Assembly (NCBI GenBank): GCA_016838885.1
Contig: JAEKNW010000276.1
Location: forward strand, 1-38,373
DNA from: Candidatus Cloacimonadota bacterium
GTDB lineage: Bacteria > Cloacimonadota > Cloacimonadia > Cloacimonadales > JAFGVF01
Reading direction: 5' to 3'
DNA: 38,373 nt
Shown piece by piece: positions 6,788 through 17,700 of the stretch. Made by a program: the position numbers and the translations under genes. Positions within the stretch are counted from its first letter, which is position 1. Each line of letters starts with the position of its first letter. The notes below the pieces were generated by a model, which was not told the origin of the DNA, made no database searches, and saw only the letters and a list, made by a program, of their open reading frames with translations.

Positions 6788-9645
6788 TAATCCCTTCCTT
6801 GCAAGAAAACTTTTGTTGGAAATAGAACTTCATCTATCAAATTTCCCTTATCAACTTCATTATATGTTTTTCCCTCAAATTCAAAAATCACCCAAGATGG
6901 ACTGGTATAATTAAATATCTCTTGGATATTATTGAGTTCTTTATCACTATTCCACAACCACATAGATACAGATTTATCAGAGTTGAAAGGATTCTGAGTA
7001 TTTATTAATATAGAATACTTACTTTGATCATATACAAGACCTTCATAAGTAAACTGATTTTTTCCAAAAATGAAGGATGGCGGAAGATAGGGTTGAAATA
7101 GATCAAATAAGGGATTATTATTGTATTCACCAATATAAATTATTGACTTCTCTTTCCATTTAGTAGCATCAAAGCTGGAGAGTGGCATCCTATCAATGGA
7201 GACTCCATTTGAGTGGAGAATATTGCCGATATTATAAATATCAGGGAATTGCTCACTAGCTTGATCTACTACAAAAAGGGGATTTTCTAAAAAGGTTCTT
7301 TTTAGATTATATATATGTTCCCGATTATCAAGATAACGATAGAGTTTATACTCAGGATCAATCTCCACTATAGTAGCATCAAAATCAAACTCCAGGGTAG
7401 TCTCTTCCTTGTCAATGTGATAGCTTGTTTGTATAAAATTATCTTTGTTTGATAACTTTATATCTAAGTCAAAATTACTATCTGCTCCTTTTGAACTGAA
7501 AATCTTAACTTGAGTTTTAGCTGTTTTCGTCTCAACATCATGGAGATAAACTCTGACCGGATATTTTTGTTCTATAAAGTCAGCTAACTCACTTACTCCA
7601 GTTATCTCTTGAAGTTGCTTGAAAAAATCAAAACCAGAAAGAGTTTGATTGTTTTTTAAGATATTTCTAATAGCCCTGAAGAAATTTGCTTCTCCGACTT
7701 TATTGTAGGTGTAATAGAGAATCATCCCACCAATTTTGAAGCCATTTACTGCACTATATTTATCTAAAGGGAAGGTAAATTGGTGCAAGGAGTTTATGTT
7801 AGTTCTAGGAATTGCACTAATATCTTCAAGAGCATCTTTGCGCCATAAATAGGCTTCTTTAGGTTTGTTAGCTTCTAACCATATATAATTAGCTACGAAG
7901 TTGGCTAAGATTTCTTGCCAGTTAGCACCATCTTCATTCCATAAGCATTGAGAGTTAATCCATATTTTTGCTAAATCATGCCCCAAAACAGCCGGAGTTA
8001 TAAAGATATCCTGAGTCTTAAATACATCCATGCTTACCAAGAGCATATTATCAAATGACTTATAGTTATTATCAGCAGATTGAATGACAGAGAAGTTTTC
8101 AAATCCCAGATCTCCAAAATAGTGCTTATAGACATTAAAATATTGCTCAGTGAAGTAGAGATAATCGTCTAGTAAGTCATATTCACTGTCAAAACTATAA
8201 TATGTTATAAAAATATCATCTACTTCAATACTTTTAGTGAAATAGATATCACCTATTACAGAAAAACCATATTCTTTATCAAAACTTTTCCAGGCATAAT
8301 AGATAGCATCCTTTTTCTGAGGAGTGATTGTTACTTCTGCCGGGGCAATAAATTTCATCTTATTGGGACCAAGCGCATTTACCTCATAGTGAGATTTCTC
8401 ACCCAAAGAAACAACAGGATGCCACATATATTCCTGAAGATTGAAGTGATAAGGTCTTTCAGCATTTTTTGGATAATCGTAAATATAGACAAAGTTTAGT
8501 TCTGTAGCTGATGTATTTAGAGTTAGTTGATTAAACTTCTCCTTAAAATCTATCTTAGTAAACTTTACTTCTTCTTTTCCATTGTAGATTTTCAGTTCTT
8601 TGATGTCTTTACTAACTAGAATTTTATTATTTTTAAAGTTTTGATTAAAGGTAACCTTATCTGAAACAGTTAGAATTCTAGCACTAGGCTCAAAAATAAA
8701 AGAGATGTTATGTTTATCAATTGCTAGAAACTCGGAACTATCAGCTTTATCATTTATAGGCAGAGATGGCTCATCACGATGATACATGATAACATATTCA
8801 CTTAAGCCATAGTTTCTATAATCCCACACAAGGGGTTGGTTGGTGGGATGATATACAGGGGAAATGGAGGCAAGCTTTAAGTTAGGATTTAAGAGTTCTA
8901 ACTTCTGAAAAATCCCATAATGATTAACAGAGTGAAAATTTCCGTTAATATGAAAAATCTTAGCTTCATGGTGATCTTCTAAATACTCAAAGATTGTTTC
9001 AGCCATGGTATCATCTTTTAAAGAATGAGCTAGATATAATCTCTCTAAAATCAGTGGGTCAACTTGTTCAGAACCTCCACTCGTTATATCTCTCATTTGC
9101 TCAAAAAACATCTGTTTGTATCTATTATCAAAAGGTTTAAACTCTCTAGCATAAAAGTCTCTCTCATTATCAGCTAACTTATCAAGAGCTGAATAACCCT
9201 TACGTGCTACTAATCCTGAAATATCAATAGGAACATTAGTAGCCAACACTTTAATGCTGTCTCTTTTAGCTAGTTCAATAAGACCGGCATAAGCTTCTTG
9301 ATAATTAGACCAAAGATTAGAGTGAGCATCTAATTGCTCATAAGAGTATTCATCACTTAGAAATTTATTCAAGGCAGATTGATCTTTGCGACTAAAAGAC
9401 TCCATGCCTAAAACAAAATTAGGATCCACCCGAGTTAGTTCCTTAAGAAGCTCTTTTTCTATGTGATGAAGTAGTGAATCATCGTGAAGTTCACCAAAAA
9501 AGACTACATCCTTTGTGGCAAGTTCCTGAACTAACTGGGAAAAACTTATTTCGCTTCCAGTTTCTGATTTAATAATTTTATAATCTAAAGAATAGCCTAG
9601 GACAATCATAACAAGTAAGATCAGGGTTATAAGTATTTTTTTCAT
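6787..9645 (-). CDS. Secreted/anchored fusion of ChaN-like (DUF399/Tiki) domain with M1-metallopeptidase-like region, degenerate zinc motif
   Basis: N-terminal signal sequence; DVVFFGELHDDSLLHHIE...HINGNFHSVNHYG; C-terminal part resembles an M1 scaffold with GHDLAKIW where HEXXH would be. Confidence 0.65.
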   Translation of the reverse strand: MKKILITLILLVMIVLGYSLDYKIIKSETGSEISFSQLVQELATKDVVFFGELHDDSLLHHIEKELLKELTRVDPNFVLGMESFSRKDQSALNKFLSDEYSYEQLDAHSNLWSNYQEAYAGLIELAKRDSIKVLATNVPIDISGLVARKGYSALDKLADNERDFYAREFKPFDNRYKQMFFEQMRDITSGGSEQVDPLILERLYLAHSLKDDTMAETIFEYLEDHHEAKIFHINGNFHSVNHYGIFQKLELLNPNLKLASISPVYHPTNQPLVWDYRNYGLSEYVIMYHRDEPSLPINDKADSSEFLAIDKHNISFIFEPSARILTVSDKVTFNQNFKNNKILVSKDIKELKIYNGKEEVKFTKIDFKEKFNQLTLNTSATELNFVYIYDYPKNAERPYHFNLQEYMWHPVVSLGEKSHYEVNALGPNKMKFIAPAEVTITPQKKDAIYYAWKSFDKEYGFSVIGDIYFTKSIEVDDIFITYYSFDSEYDLLDDYLYFTEQYFNVYKHYFGDLGFENFSVIQSADNNYKSFDNMLLVSMDVFKTQDIFITPAVLGHDLAKIWINSQCLWNEDGANWQEILANFVANYIWLEANKPKEAYLWRKDALEDISAIPRTNINSLHQFTFPLDKYSAVNGFKIGGMILYYTYNKVGEANFFRAIRNILKNNQTLSGFDFFKQLQEITGVSELADFIEQKYPVRVYLHDVETKTAKTQVKIFSSKGADSNFDLDIKLSNKDNFIQTSYHIDKEETTLEFDFDATIVEIDPEYKLYRYLDNREHIYNLKRTFLENPLFVVDQASEQFPDIYNIGNILHSNGVSIDRMPLSSFDATKWKEKSIIYIGEYNNNPLFDLFQPYLPPSFIFGKNQFTYEGLVYDQSKYSILINTQNPFNSDKSVSMWLWNSDKELNNIQEIFNYTSPSWVIFEFEGKTYNEVDKGNLIDEVLFPTKVFLQGRD

Positions 9646-9662
9646 TTATAATTAAATCCTTA

Positions 9663-10550
9663 TTATTGCTTTCTTTGCATGAGAATCAAATAATCCCCGG
9701 CATCAGTGTATTCTGGATTCCACTCTATTTCCTGGGTCTCTGTAAAAATAACAGGAGCAATAACTGCGATTTTTAAGTCCTTGTTTAACAAGGCTAATTT
9801 TTGGGCTGTTCCTAAAAAGTAGCGACTATGAAAATCTCCATTAATATGCAATACTTTTCGCTTAGGATTGTTGTTAAGGTAGTGATAAATAGATTCAGCC
9901 ATAGTGTCATCTTTCAAACATTGAGCCTTATAAATATTCAAAATTCTATCTTCACTTGATTTATTTGGCATTCCGTGGTCAAACATGCCTTTCATGGTAG
10001 CATAGAATTCAGTCTTGTATCTATCATCTAAGACCACTAATTTTTCAGCAATGTACTTCTTTTCACCAGCATCGATTTTATCTAAGGCTTCTTCCCCACC
10101 TTTTGCTAACATAGAAGCATATCGTCTAGGAACATTGGCAGCAATTACATCTCTTTGATACTTTTTAGCAAGCTGAAGCAAAGGTTCATAGTCTGTCTCA
10201 TGATTAGGCCATAACCTGGCTTGCTCTGAAAACTCTTGATAACTTAACTCACCTCTAACATATTTTGTCAGCTCATTTTGATTATCACGTTCAAACATCT
10301 CCATGGATAGGACTAGGTCTTCGTCATTAGTTACTAATTTTTGAAAAAGCTCTGCCTCTAAATGATGAAGCAGAGAGTCGTCGTGTAACTCACCAAAAAA
10401 TATAACATCATAGTTGAGTAGCTCTTCAGTTAGATTTTCCAGATTAAAAGGTTTTCCACTTTCTGATTCAACAATTTTATACTCTTGAGCATTTGTAGCT
10501 GTTAAAGTGAATAGCATAACTGCAATAATTATCAAGTTAAGATAAGTCAT
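9663..10550 (-). CDS. ChaN-like (DUF399/Tiki superfamily) lipoprotein/secreted protein
   Basis: Signal peptide; DVIFFGELHDDSLLHHLEAELFQKL, LHINGDFHSRYFLG; paralogous to the N-terminus of the 6787-9645 protein. Confidence 0.85.
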   Translation of the reverse strand: MTYLNLIIIAVMLFTLTATNAQEYKIVESESGKPFNLENLTEELLNYDVIFFGELHDDSLLHHLEAELFQKLVTNDEDLVLSMEMFERDNQNELTKYVRGELSYQEFSEQARLWPNHETDYEPLLQLAKKYQRDVIAANVPRRYASMLAKGGEEALDKIDAGEKKYIAEKLVVLDDRYKTEFYATMKGMFDHGMPNKSSEDRILNIYKAQCLKDDTMAESIYHYLNNNPKRKVLHINGDFHSRYFLGTAQKLALLNKDLKIAVIAPVIFTETQEIEWNPEYTDAGDYLILMQRKQ

Positions 10551-11179
10551 TTTTCCTCTTTTTTATATTTAATTTTATTATTCGCACCTAAATCTTCTAA
10601 TAACTCAGAAAATTCAGCTATATATTCTTCTTTAATCTTTATTTTTAAATGGACATCAATTCCAAAATTGGTCTCACTAATTTCTAAATCAAGCTGTTTT
10701 AGCTTATGAGTTAGGATGTTGTGATAATCATAAGTTGTATATATAGAATAATAATGGTAATCTACTAGTTCTTCAACCTGATTAAGTTCAATAGCTCTTT
10801 CAGTAACTCCGCCATAAGCATCAATCAGCCCCCTAATCCCTAACTTAACTCCACCAAAATAGCGGGTTACTACAAGAACAATATTTGTTAAATCACTCTT
10901 ATTAATAGCATTCAGAATTGGTTTTCCGGCAGTACCTGAAGGCTCACCATTATCAGAACTATGAGCATAATCTCCATTCTTACCTATAACATAAGCCCAA
11001 CAATTATGATTCGCAGTCTTGTGGTCCTTACTGATCTTACTTATAAACTCTTTAGCATCATCTACATGCTCTATATACTTTAAGTTAACTATAAATCTAC
11101 TTCTTTCTATCTTCTCTTCATAACTATCTTCATTGATTATTCTCTGCACATTTTCCTCTATTAAATTATTCCTAATCAC
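10547..11179 (-). CDS. YigZ/IMPACT family protein (UPF0029)
   Basis: SRFIVNLKYIEHVDDAKEFI...HNCWAYVIG...SDNGEPSGTAGKPIL...VVTRYFGGVKLG. Confidence 0.92.
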   Translation of the reverse strand: MIRNNLIEENVQRIINEDSYEEKIERSRFIVNLKYIEHVDDAKEFISKISKDHKTANHNCWAYVIGKNGDYAHSSDNGEPSGTAGKPILNAINKSDLTNIVLVVTRYFGGVKLGIRGLIDAYGGVTERAIELNQVEELVDYHYYSIYTTYDYHNILTHKLKQLDLEISETNFGIDVHLKIKIKEEYIAEFSELLEDLGANNKIKYKKEEK

Positions 11180-11208
11180 AATAATTTATGATAAGAAATA
11201 AGTCAACT

Positions 11209-11763
11209 CTAATGTGTCTCGCTATCTGAAATAATAATCGTAGCAAAAGTATAGACCTTACACTCATCATCTTCCCAAGTAAAAGATGGTAAACCTGCTT
11301 TATGGCAAGCTTCATTTAAGAAGATTATTTTATCATAATCTCGATCAACTGCCTCTTTGGGGAATATCAAGCCTTCTCCCTCAGGATGAGCAACATATAA
11401 TCCATGCTTTCCAATCTCAATCTCCTTCTCTCCATAAACTTGATGTAAGGCAGAAAATATATCTATTTGAATGGTGAGATATGGTAGTTCATATTTTTCT
11501 AACTTAGGATAAGTATCACTTCCAGCACATAAAGCTTTTGCTAATTCTGTAACGCTCTCCATTACACATTGTTCTGAATCAACATATCCTAAACTACCTC
11601 GAAGTATTTCGTCTACAAATATGGTTAGAAAAATCCCATGCTTCTTACCTAAGATTGTTGTAGTTGGAATCACATAATTATATTCAGTACCATTTAAATA
11701 ATTCTCGATGACCTCTCGGGCGTGTTTTAATAATTTATCCTTAATTTGCTTAGTAACTCTCAT
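11209..11763 (-). CDS. AMMECR1 domain protein
   Basis: GIFLTIFVDEILRGSLGYVDS...LTIQIDIFSAL...HGLYVAHPEGEGLIFPKEAVDRDYD...FTWEDDECKVYTF. Confidence 0.88.
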   Translation of the reverse strand: MRVTKQIKDKLLKHAREVIENYLNGTEYNYVIPTTTILGKKHGIFLTIFVDEILRGSLGYVDSEQCVMESVTELAKALCAGSDTYPKLEKYELPYLTIQIDIFSALHQVYGEKEIEIGKHGLYVAHPEGEGLIFPKEAVDRDYDKIIFLNEACHKAGLPSFTWEDDECKVYTFATIIISDSETH

Positions 11764-11791
11764 AAAAGAAATCCTTTGCTTTGAACTGTTA

Positions 11792-11875
11792 AACCCAAAT
11801 AATGCAGTAGACTTTTGTGAATAGCACTATATTCTTCTGCACTCTTCCCTAAAATTCTATTACATCATTCAGGGT
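11792..11875. repeat. Dispersed palindromic repeat, compact internal copy (two inverted arms, no AT-rich centre)
   Basis: aacccaaataatgcagtaga...agcactatattctt + ctgcactcttccctaaaattctattacatcattcagggt; arms match those at 38209-38373 and 60-105. Confidence 0.85.
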
Positions 11876-11923
11876 AAATACCAATATCTCATACAAATTA
11901 TAATAGCTTTATAATAGAATAAT

Positions 11924-11950
11924 GAGTGCAACAAGAACTTTGTTACACTC
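11924..11950 (-). terminator. Hairpin downstream of PFK, possible terminator
   Basis: gagtgcaacaa-gaact-ttgttacactc, 11-bp arms with one wobble, just after the stop of the 11962-13173 gene; no strong U-tract. Confidence 0.5.
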
Positions 11951-11961
11951 AATATTTTATA

Positions 11962-13173
11962 CTACAAAATCTTATCAGCTCTTGGCACACGTAAGCGATG
12001 AGCTTGCTTGAACCCTGAACCGACTAAAGGACGACAATAGAAGAGAAAATCTTGAGTAACATTATTTCCTTCCGGAGTAATGAAAGTGTCTGGCATTACT
12101 CTAGTCTTCCCAGCAACATCTTCTAACTTCTCCAAAGAGTAATTTACTGAATAAGAACCAGTTCTTTTTATACTTATAGAGCCGTCTAAGTTATGCCATA
12201 TAGCAAAATGAGCTGCCTTCTCACCTACTTCGCGGGCTTCTTGTTGATCGACATCAGAGACACAATCCAAAAATGATCTTTGAAGATAACCAAAAGTATC
12301 TGATCTAACTCGCTTTATTTTCAGCTTATTGCGAATCTCATCTGCTAACAAATCTCCTAAAGCACCTGTCCCTGAGAGTTGAACGTTTCCATGTGCATCC
12401 CTCTCTTCGTGCTTAGACAGCTTAGTTATAATGGGAATTCCATTCTCATCCGAAATACCTTCTGAAACAGCGATTACACAACGTCCGTACTTAGCATAAG
12501 TATTCTTAACATCTTCTAAAAACTTACTAATCATGAATTTTCTTTCAGGAAGATAGATTAAGTGGGGACCGTCATCAGGATATTTCTTGGCAAGGGCTGA
12601 AGCAGCAGTTAAAAAACCTGCATGCCTTCCCATTACAACACCGATATAGACACCAGGTAAAGCTCTGTTATCTAAATTGGCTCCGGCGAAAGCTGTAGCA
12701 ACAAACCTAGCAGCTGATCCATAACCAGGGGTATGATCATTCAAAACTAAGTCATTATCAATAGTTTTAGGAATATGGATTGCCCTGAATTCATAAGATG
12801 CTTTCTCAGCTTCATTATTAACTATTCTTACTGTATCAGAGGAGTCATTACCTCCGATATAGAAGAAATATCTAACATCGTGAGCTTTTAAGACTTTAAA
12901 CATCTCTTGGCAATACTTTATGTCAGGTTTAACTCTTGTTGAGAGTAAAGCTGACGAGGGAGTTTGAGCTACTTTTTCTAAGTTATTTGTGGTTTCTTGA
13001 CTAAGATCAAAAAAGTTCTCGTTAAGAATCCCATCTACACCATGCTCAGCTCCGTAAACTCGTGTTACTTGTTGAAATTTACGTGACTCTAATACGACTC
13101 CTACCAGTGATTGATTTATCACTGCTGTAGGTCCTCCGCCTTGAGCCACCACAACTTTTCCTTCTAATTTCAT
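11962..13173 (-). CDS. 6-phosphofructokinase family, PPi-dependent type
   Basis: AQGGGPTAVINQSLVG, YIGGNDSSDT, HIPKTIDNDL, GVVMGRHAGF; GGND and PKTIDND are typical of PPi-dependent PFKs. Confidence 0.85.
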   Translation of the reverse strand: MKLEGKVVVAQGGGPTAVINQSLVGVVLESRKFQQVTRVYGAEHGVDGILNENFFDLSQETTNNLEKVAQTPSSALLSTRVKPDIKYCQEMFKVLKAHDVRYFFYIGGNDSSDTVRIVNNEAEKASYEFRAIHIPKTIDNDLVLNDHTPGYGSAARFVATAFAGANLDNRALPGVYIGVVMGRHAGFLTAASALAKKYPDDGPHLIYLPERKFMISKFLEDVKNTYAKYGRCVIAVSEGISDENGIPIITKLSKHEERDAHGNVQLSGTGALGDLLADEIRNKLKIKRVRSDTFGYLQRSFLDCVSDVDQQEAREVGEKAAHFAIWHNLDGSISIKRTGSYSVNYSLEKLEDVAGKTRVMPDTFITPEGNNVTQDFLFYCRPLVGSGFKQAHRLRVPRADKIL

Positions 13174-13214
13174 TAATCCTCCGTGATTAATTTATCTTAT
13201 TTTTTTTCTTATAT

Positions 13215-14144
13215 TTACTTACCTTGATTTAAGTCAAGAATTAACGGCATTCCTGAAGCAGTAGCACTGGTAGGTGCAATTACAAAAGTAGTGTTATTGC
13301 TGTTAGCTAACTCTTTATAGGCTTGTACGGCTTCATATTGAATATAGAGAGGGGTAAGCTTATCCTGGATAATCGCTTGAGCATCAGCAATACCTTGGGC
13401 TGTTACAGTTCTGATTTCAGCATCTTTTGCTGCCTTATCTAACTCTAATGCTTTTGTTTCTAAATTCTGTTCTTGCACTAACTTGTTTTCAATAGAGTTC
13501 TTAACTGATTGAGGAGGATCAACTTTTCTTATCAAAACTCTGTCAGTAGTAATACCCTTTGTGTCAATAATTTCTTTAAGTTCAAACTCCATCTCTTGAG
13601 AAAATTGTTCTCTCTTTTCAATAGTCTCTTTAAAAGAGTATTTTGTTGCCACATTGCGTGTAACATTTCTCACTGAAGGCCTAATAATCTTTGCTTTTAA
13701 ATCAATATTATTCTTGGCAATGTTCTTATAAATATCCGTTACTAAATCTGCGTTAATCGTGTACCACACAGAGAGATCAATAGTAAGCTCTAAATTATCT
13801 CGAGTAATAACTTTGATAGCATCATCTCCAATAACATCACCTTCGTTAGGAATAGATGATAAAGTATATTCTTGCAACCTTACTTCAAAAGTAACTATTT
13901 CAATAAAAGGGTTCTTAAGATTAAATCCATCCCTGAGAGTAGTGTCAAGAACTCTTCCGAAGAATACTTGAACTCCAACCTCGCCTGGGTTAATAATGAC
14001 AAAACTCTGGGATAAAATAGCTATAATACCTATTAAAGTAATTATATTCCCAGCCATTTTTGTCTCTTTTTTCATTTGAGATCTACCAACAAAAAACGTG
14101 ATTATTCCAATAATAATCCCACTAATTCCTAATACAGCAATCAT
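13215..14144 (-). CDS. SPFH/prohibitin (band 7) membrane protein
   Basis: N-terminal TM segments, VIINPGEVGVQVFFGRV...GFNLKNPFIE...DAIKVITRDNLELTIDLSVWYTI. Confidence 0.88.
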   Translation of the reverse strand: MIAVLGISGIIIGIITFFVGRSQMKKETKMAGNIITLIGIIAILSQSFVIINPGEVGVQVFFGRVLDTTLRDGFNLKNPFIEIVTFEVRLQEYTLSSIPNEGDVIGDDAIKVITRDNLELTIDLSVWYTINADLVTDIYKNIAKNNIDLKAKIIRPSVRNVTRNVATKYSFKETIEKREQFSQEMEFELKEIIDTKGITTDRVLIRKVDPPQSVKNSIENKLVQEQNLETKALELDKAAKDAEIRTVTAQGIADAQAIIQDKLTPLYIQYEAVQAYKELANSNNTTFVIAPTSATASGMPLILDLNQGK

Positions 14145-14156
14145 TCTAACTCCTTT

Positions 14157-14732
14157 TTAAAACTTAACAATTATCCCACCTTGGGGAATATAGGTTATAA
14201 TTTTCATTTTTGACGATATTGAAAGAGGTAATTCAACAATTAATGATATATATTTACTCAACTGAAAATCTAGACCTATACCAGGTCCAAAATAATAACT
14301 ATTATCATTTCTTATCTTTTTTACAGGTGAACCAACTTGCCCACCAGCTGCATATTCCTGAGTATATTTTTTTGTATAATCAATTTCATAACTTGCTCCT
14401 ACAAAATAATAAAACTTAGTGAATTCACTCTCTCTTAAAGTTTTCAAATACATAAAACTCAACCAGCCATCGACATCCCAACCATTTTTAGTCAAGAAAT
14501 CACCATAATAATCTGCTGGAAACTTGGGAACATTATCAGCATTAGACAAAAGTCCAAGGGTAAATTGAACCCCCTGATCGTCAAAATAGTGCCGGTAAGT
14601 TGCTCCAATTCCTGAGATAGTACCTGCTGTAAAACCTAGCCCCCTATTAAACTCCTCAGCACTAAGCCCCAACGTTGATAAACACATAACAATGATTAAA
14701 ATTAATCCACTAACCTTCATAGAATTTCTCAT
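14157..14732 (-). CDS. Hypothetical outer-membrane-type protein with signal peptide
   Basis: Hydrophobic N-terminal signal; alternating aromatic beta-strand-like sequence, C-terminal phenylalanine. Confidence 0.6.
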   Translation of the reverse strand: MRNSMKVSGLILIIVMCLSTLGLSAEEFNRGLGFTAGTISGIGATYRHYFDDQGVQFTLGLLSNADNVPKFPADYYGDFLTKNGWDVDGWLSFMYLKTLRESEFTKFYYFVGASYEIDYTKKYTQEYAAGGQVGSPVKKIRNDNSYYFGPGIGLDFQLSKYISLIVELPLSISSKMKIITYIPQGGIIVKF

Positions 14733-14774
14733 TTTTTTCTCCTTTACTTTTAAGTTTTTTTTTATAAATCTAAA

Positions 14775-17700
14775 TCATATAAACTCTTTTCTAATAAACT
14801 TGGATAAAATCATCTCAATATCTATAATTTTTATTGGTTTTGGTAAGAAAGCTACCATTCCTGAATCAATGCATTTCTCTTTATCTTCAGGTAATACATT
14901 TGCAGTTAAGGCTACAATTATAGGAGCTCGATCTAATAATGACTCTTTAATCATTTCTGTAGCCTGAAGTCCATCTAAGCGTGGCATTTGAATATCCATA
15001 AATATAATATCATATCTATTGGCAATTGCCATGTCTAAGGCTTCCTGACCGTCTTTGGCTAAGTCTATTGTTATACCAATTTTGTGGAATAAGCGTTGCA
15101 TCAATTTTTGATTAATGATATTATCTTCAGCTACGAGTATTTTTATATTTCCCAAAATTTCTGTAGGTATTTCAGCATCAATCTGTTCAGATTTGTGATT
15201 AGCTAAGCCGGTAACAATCTCGATTTTCTCAATTAATTTATACTTATGGATTGGGTAATTTACAAAGTCAGTATTACCTCCAAAATCTTCAACTGAACAA
15301 TAATTATCCTTGATGTTTTTCAAGAAGATAATAGCTAAGTTCTTATTGTTGATACCCTTGATGAATTTTGTTAAGTATTCAATAAATGATTCATATATGT
15401 AGTAGTCAATAATCAAGACATCCCATCTTTCGTAAAAAGTAGCAATTGATTGAAGTGAATCGCAATCTGCAATGTACTCAAGTTGATTAACTTTTGGAGT
15501 TAAAATAGTTTTTATATTATCGAATTCTTCTTGATTAGCAATTACGCCTATTTTAGTATTTGCAAGTAGACCAGTAGGTTTCTTGTCTTGGCTTATTATA
15601 ACTCTAGATTCTGTTTTAATAGTGAAGTGAACCTTAGAACCAACATTGAGTTTAGATTCAACCCAGATTTTGCCTTGAAAATGTGTAACTATAGCCTTGG
15701 ATATAGCTAATCCTAACCCTGTTCCAGTATAGGATCTTGATGATGATGAATCAACTTGAGAAAAAGAATCAAAGATTGTATTTAGTTTATCTGTAGGTAT
15801 GCCAATTCCTGTATCAGAAATTTCAAACAATAAAGTGTAGATACCACTTTGAAAATCAATTTTTCTAACATTTACTCTTATCATACCATTACTTGTAAAT
15901 TTATATGAATTATTTAAAAGATTTATTAGAACTTGCTTCAATCTGTCGAAATCAGAATTTATATAAATAGGGACATCTTCCTCTATTGAATAAGAGACTT
16001 TTACTCCTTTTTCTTGTACTTTTAAAGCTATCACATCAAGTGATTTTTCAATACATGATGATAACTCAAAATCAGTGTAATTAAAATTATACTTACCCGA
16101 TTCCAACTTAGAAAAGTCAAGTATATCATTTATTACTCTAAGTAAGCTTTCCCCGGATGCTTTTATAGTTTCAACATAATCATTCTGTTCATCACTTAAC
16201 TTAGTCTTGGTTAAAAGTTCAGTCATACCAATTACACCATTCATAGGGGTTCTAATCTCATGACTCATATTAGCTAAGAATTGGGACTTGGTTTTAGCTG
16301 ATTCTAGGGCATTCTCCGATGCTATTTTTAAGGCTATATCATGCTCAATAATCTCTGTTTTATCTTGGTAAATGGCAAAAACCGCTTCCACTTGTCCCTG
16401 AAACATTACAGGCACACCTGAGACAAACATGTTCATGACCTTAGCACTTTTTGCACTCCTTTTTGCATAAAATATAGCTGTTTTGCCCGAAGCAACCATT
16501 TGTGTTTGGATTCTAGCGTCTGTTATCTCCTTAGAATCACATAACAATTCATCAATATTTTTATTCCTACACTCTTCAATGTTGTATCCAAAAACTTTTG
16601 TGAAGGCAGGATTAATCTTTAATATATTGCTATCCTTATCAACTAAGGCGATAGCTTCGGGATTTTCAATCATTAATTGATCAACATATACTTTGTCTTT
16701 AATTAATCTGTCCGATATCTCTTTTTTAGCTATTAACATCTGATTTACAGAGTTAGCAATATTGATAAACTCATCATATTTGAGCTTATCTTTATTCATT
16801 AGTTGGTCAGTTTTTATTGAATCTTTGAAGAAGGATTCAAGAGTTTCAAAAAGATTATTCAATATTCTCATAACCCTTTTGTTAAGAATTAAAAAGATTA
16901 AAATTAAAAGGATGATTAGTGTTAAGATTATAATAATATTAGCAAATACTTTATTGATGAACAACTTCCTATCGCTTTCAAAATAGCTGTCTATCTGACT
17001 CTTATAAACTCCTGCTCCCATTAACCAGTTCAACTCAGGAATTTTGACAATATGAACGTAAGAAGCCTCAGCTTCGGCTTCTTTGCTATCTGAATAATGA
17101 AAATCTATAAATCCTTGACCCTGTTTCTGGGTAACCTTAATAGATTCTTCCAGAATTTTATCATCAATTTTATCTTCTGTCTCTCTGATACTTGTATGGT
17201 TTAAGGTTATCTCGTTATCTTGGACAATAAACTTATTTGAAGATAAATCAATTATATAAAAGAAACCATAATCTTTATTTCTTAAGGTCATAATACTCTG
17301 TAAGAGAGTATTTTTATACTCTTCAATAAAATCGAAATAATACTCTCCAGTGCCTAAATACCAATCTGTTTTATCAATTCGAGCCAGATAACTCCATTTC
17401 AAGAATGCAGCTTGGTCAGGATACCCGGGCTTTCTCATATTTCCTTTAAATATCCCTTCATCACCCTCTTGCATAACTTTCTTAGCATCTAGGATATATT
17501 CATCTTCAATTAACATAGTGTTCTCTAGATCTGTGAACACTGAATTAAAAATCATTTTCCCATCTTTCGCCATAATGAAATAGTAGCCTCGACCATTAAA
17601 AAACTTGGCTACTCTAAGAGCATTTTCAATATGTTCAAGTTTTTCAGCAGGCGATCTATTCTCATATTTAAAGAGGATATTTTCAACCACAGTTTTACCT

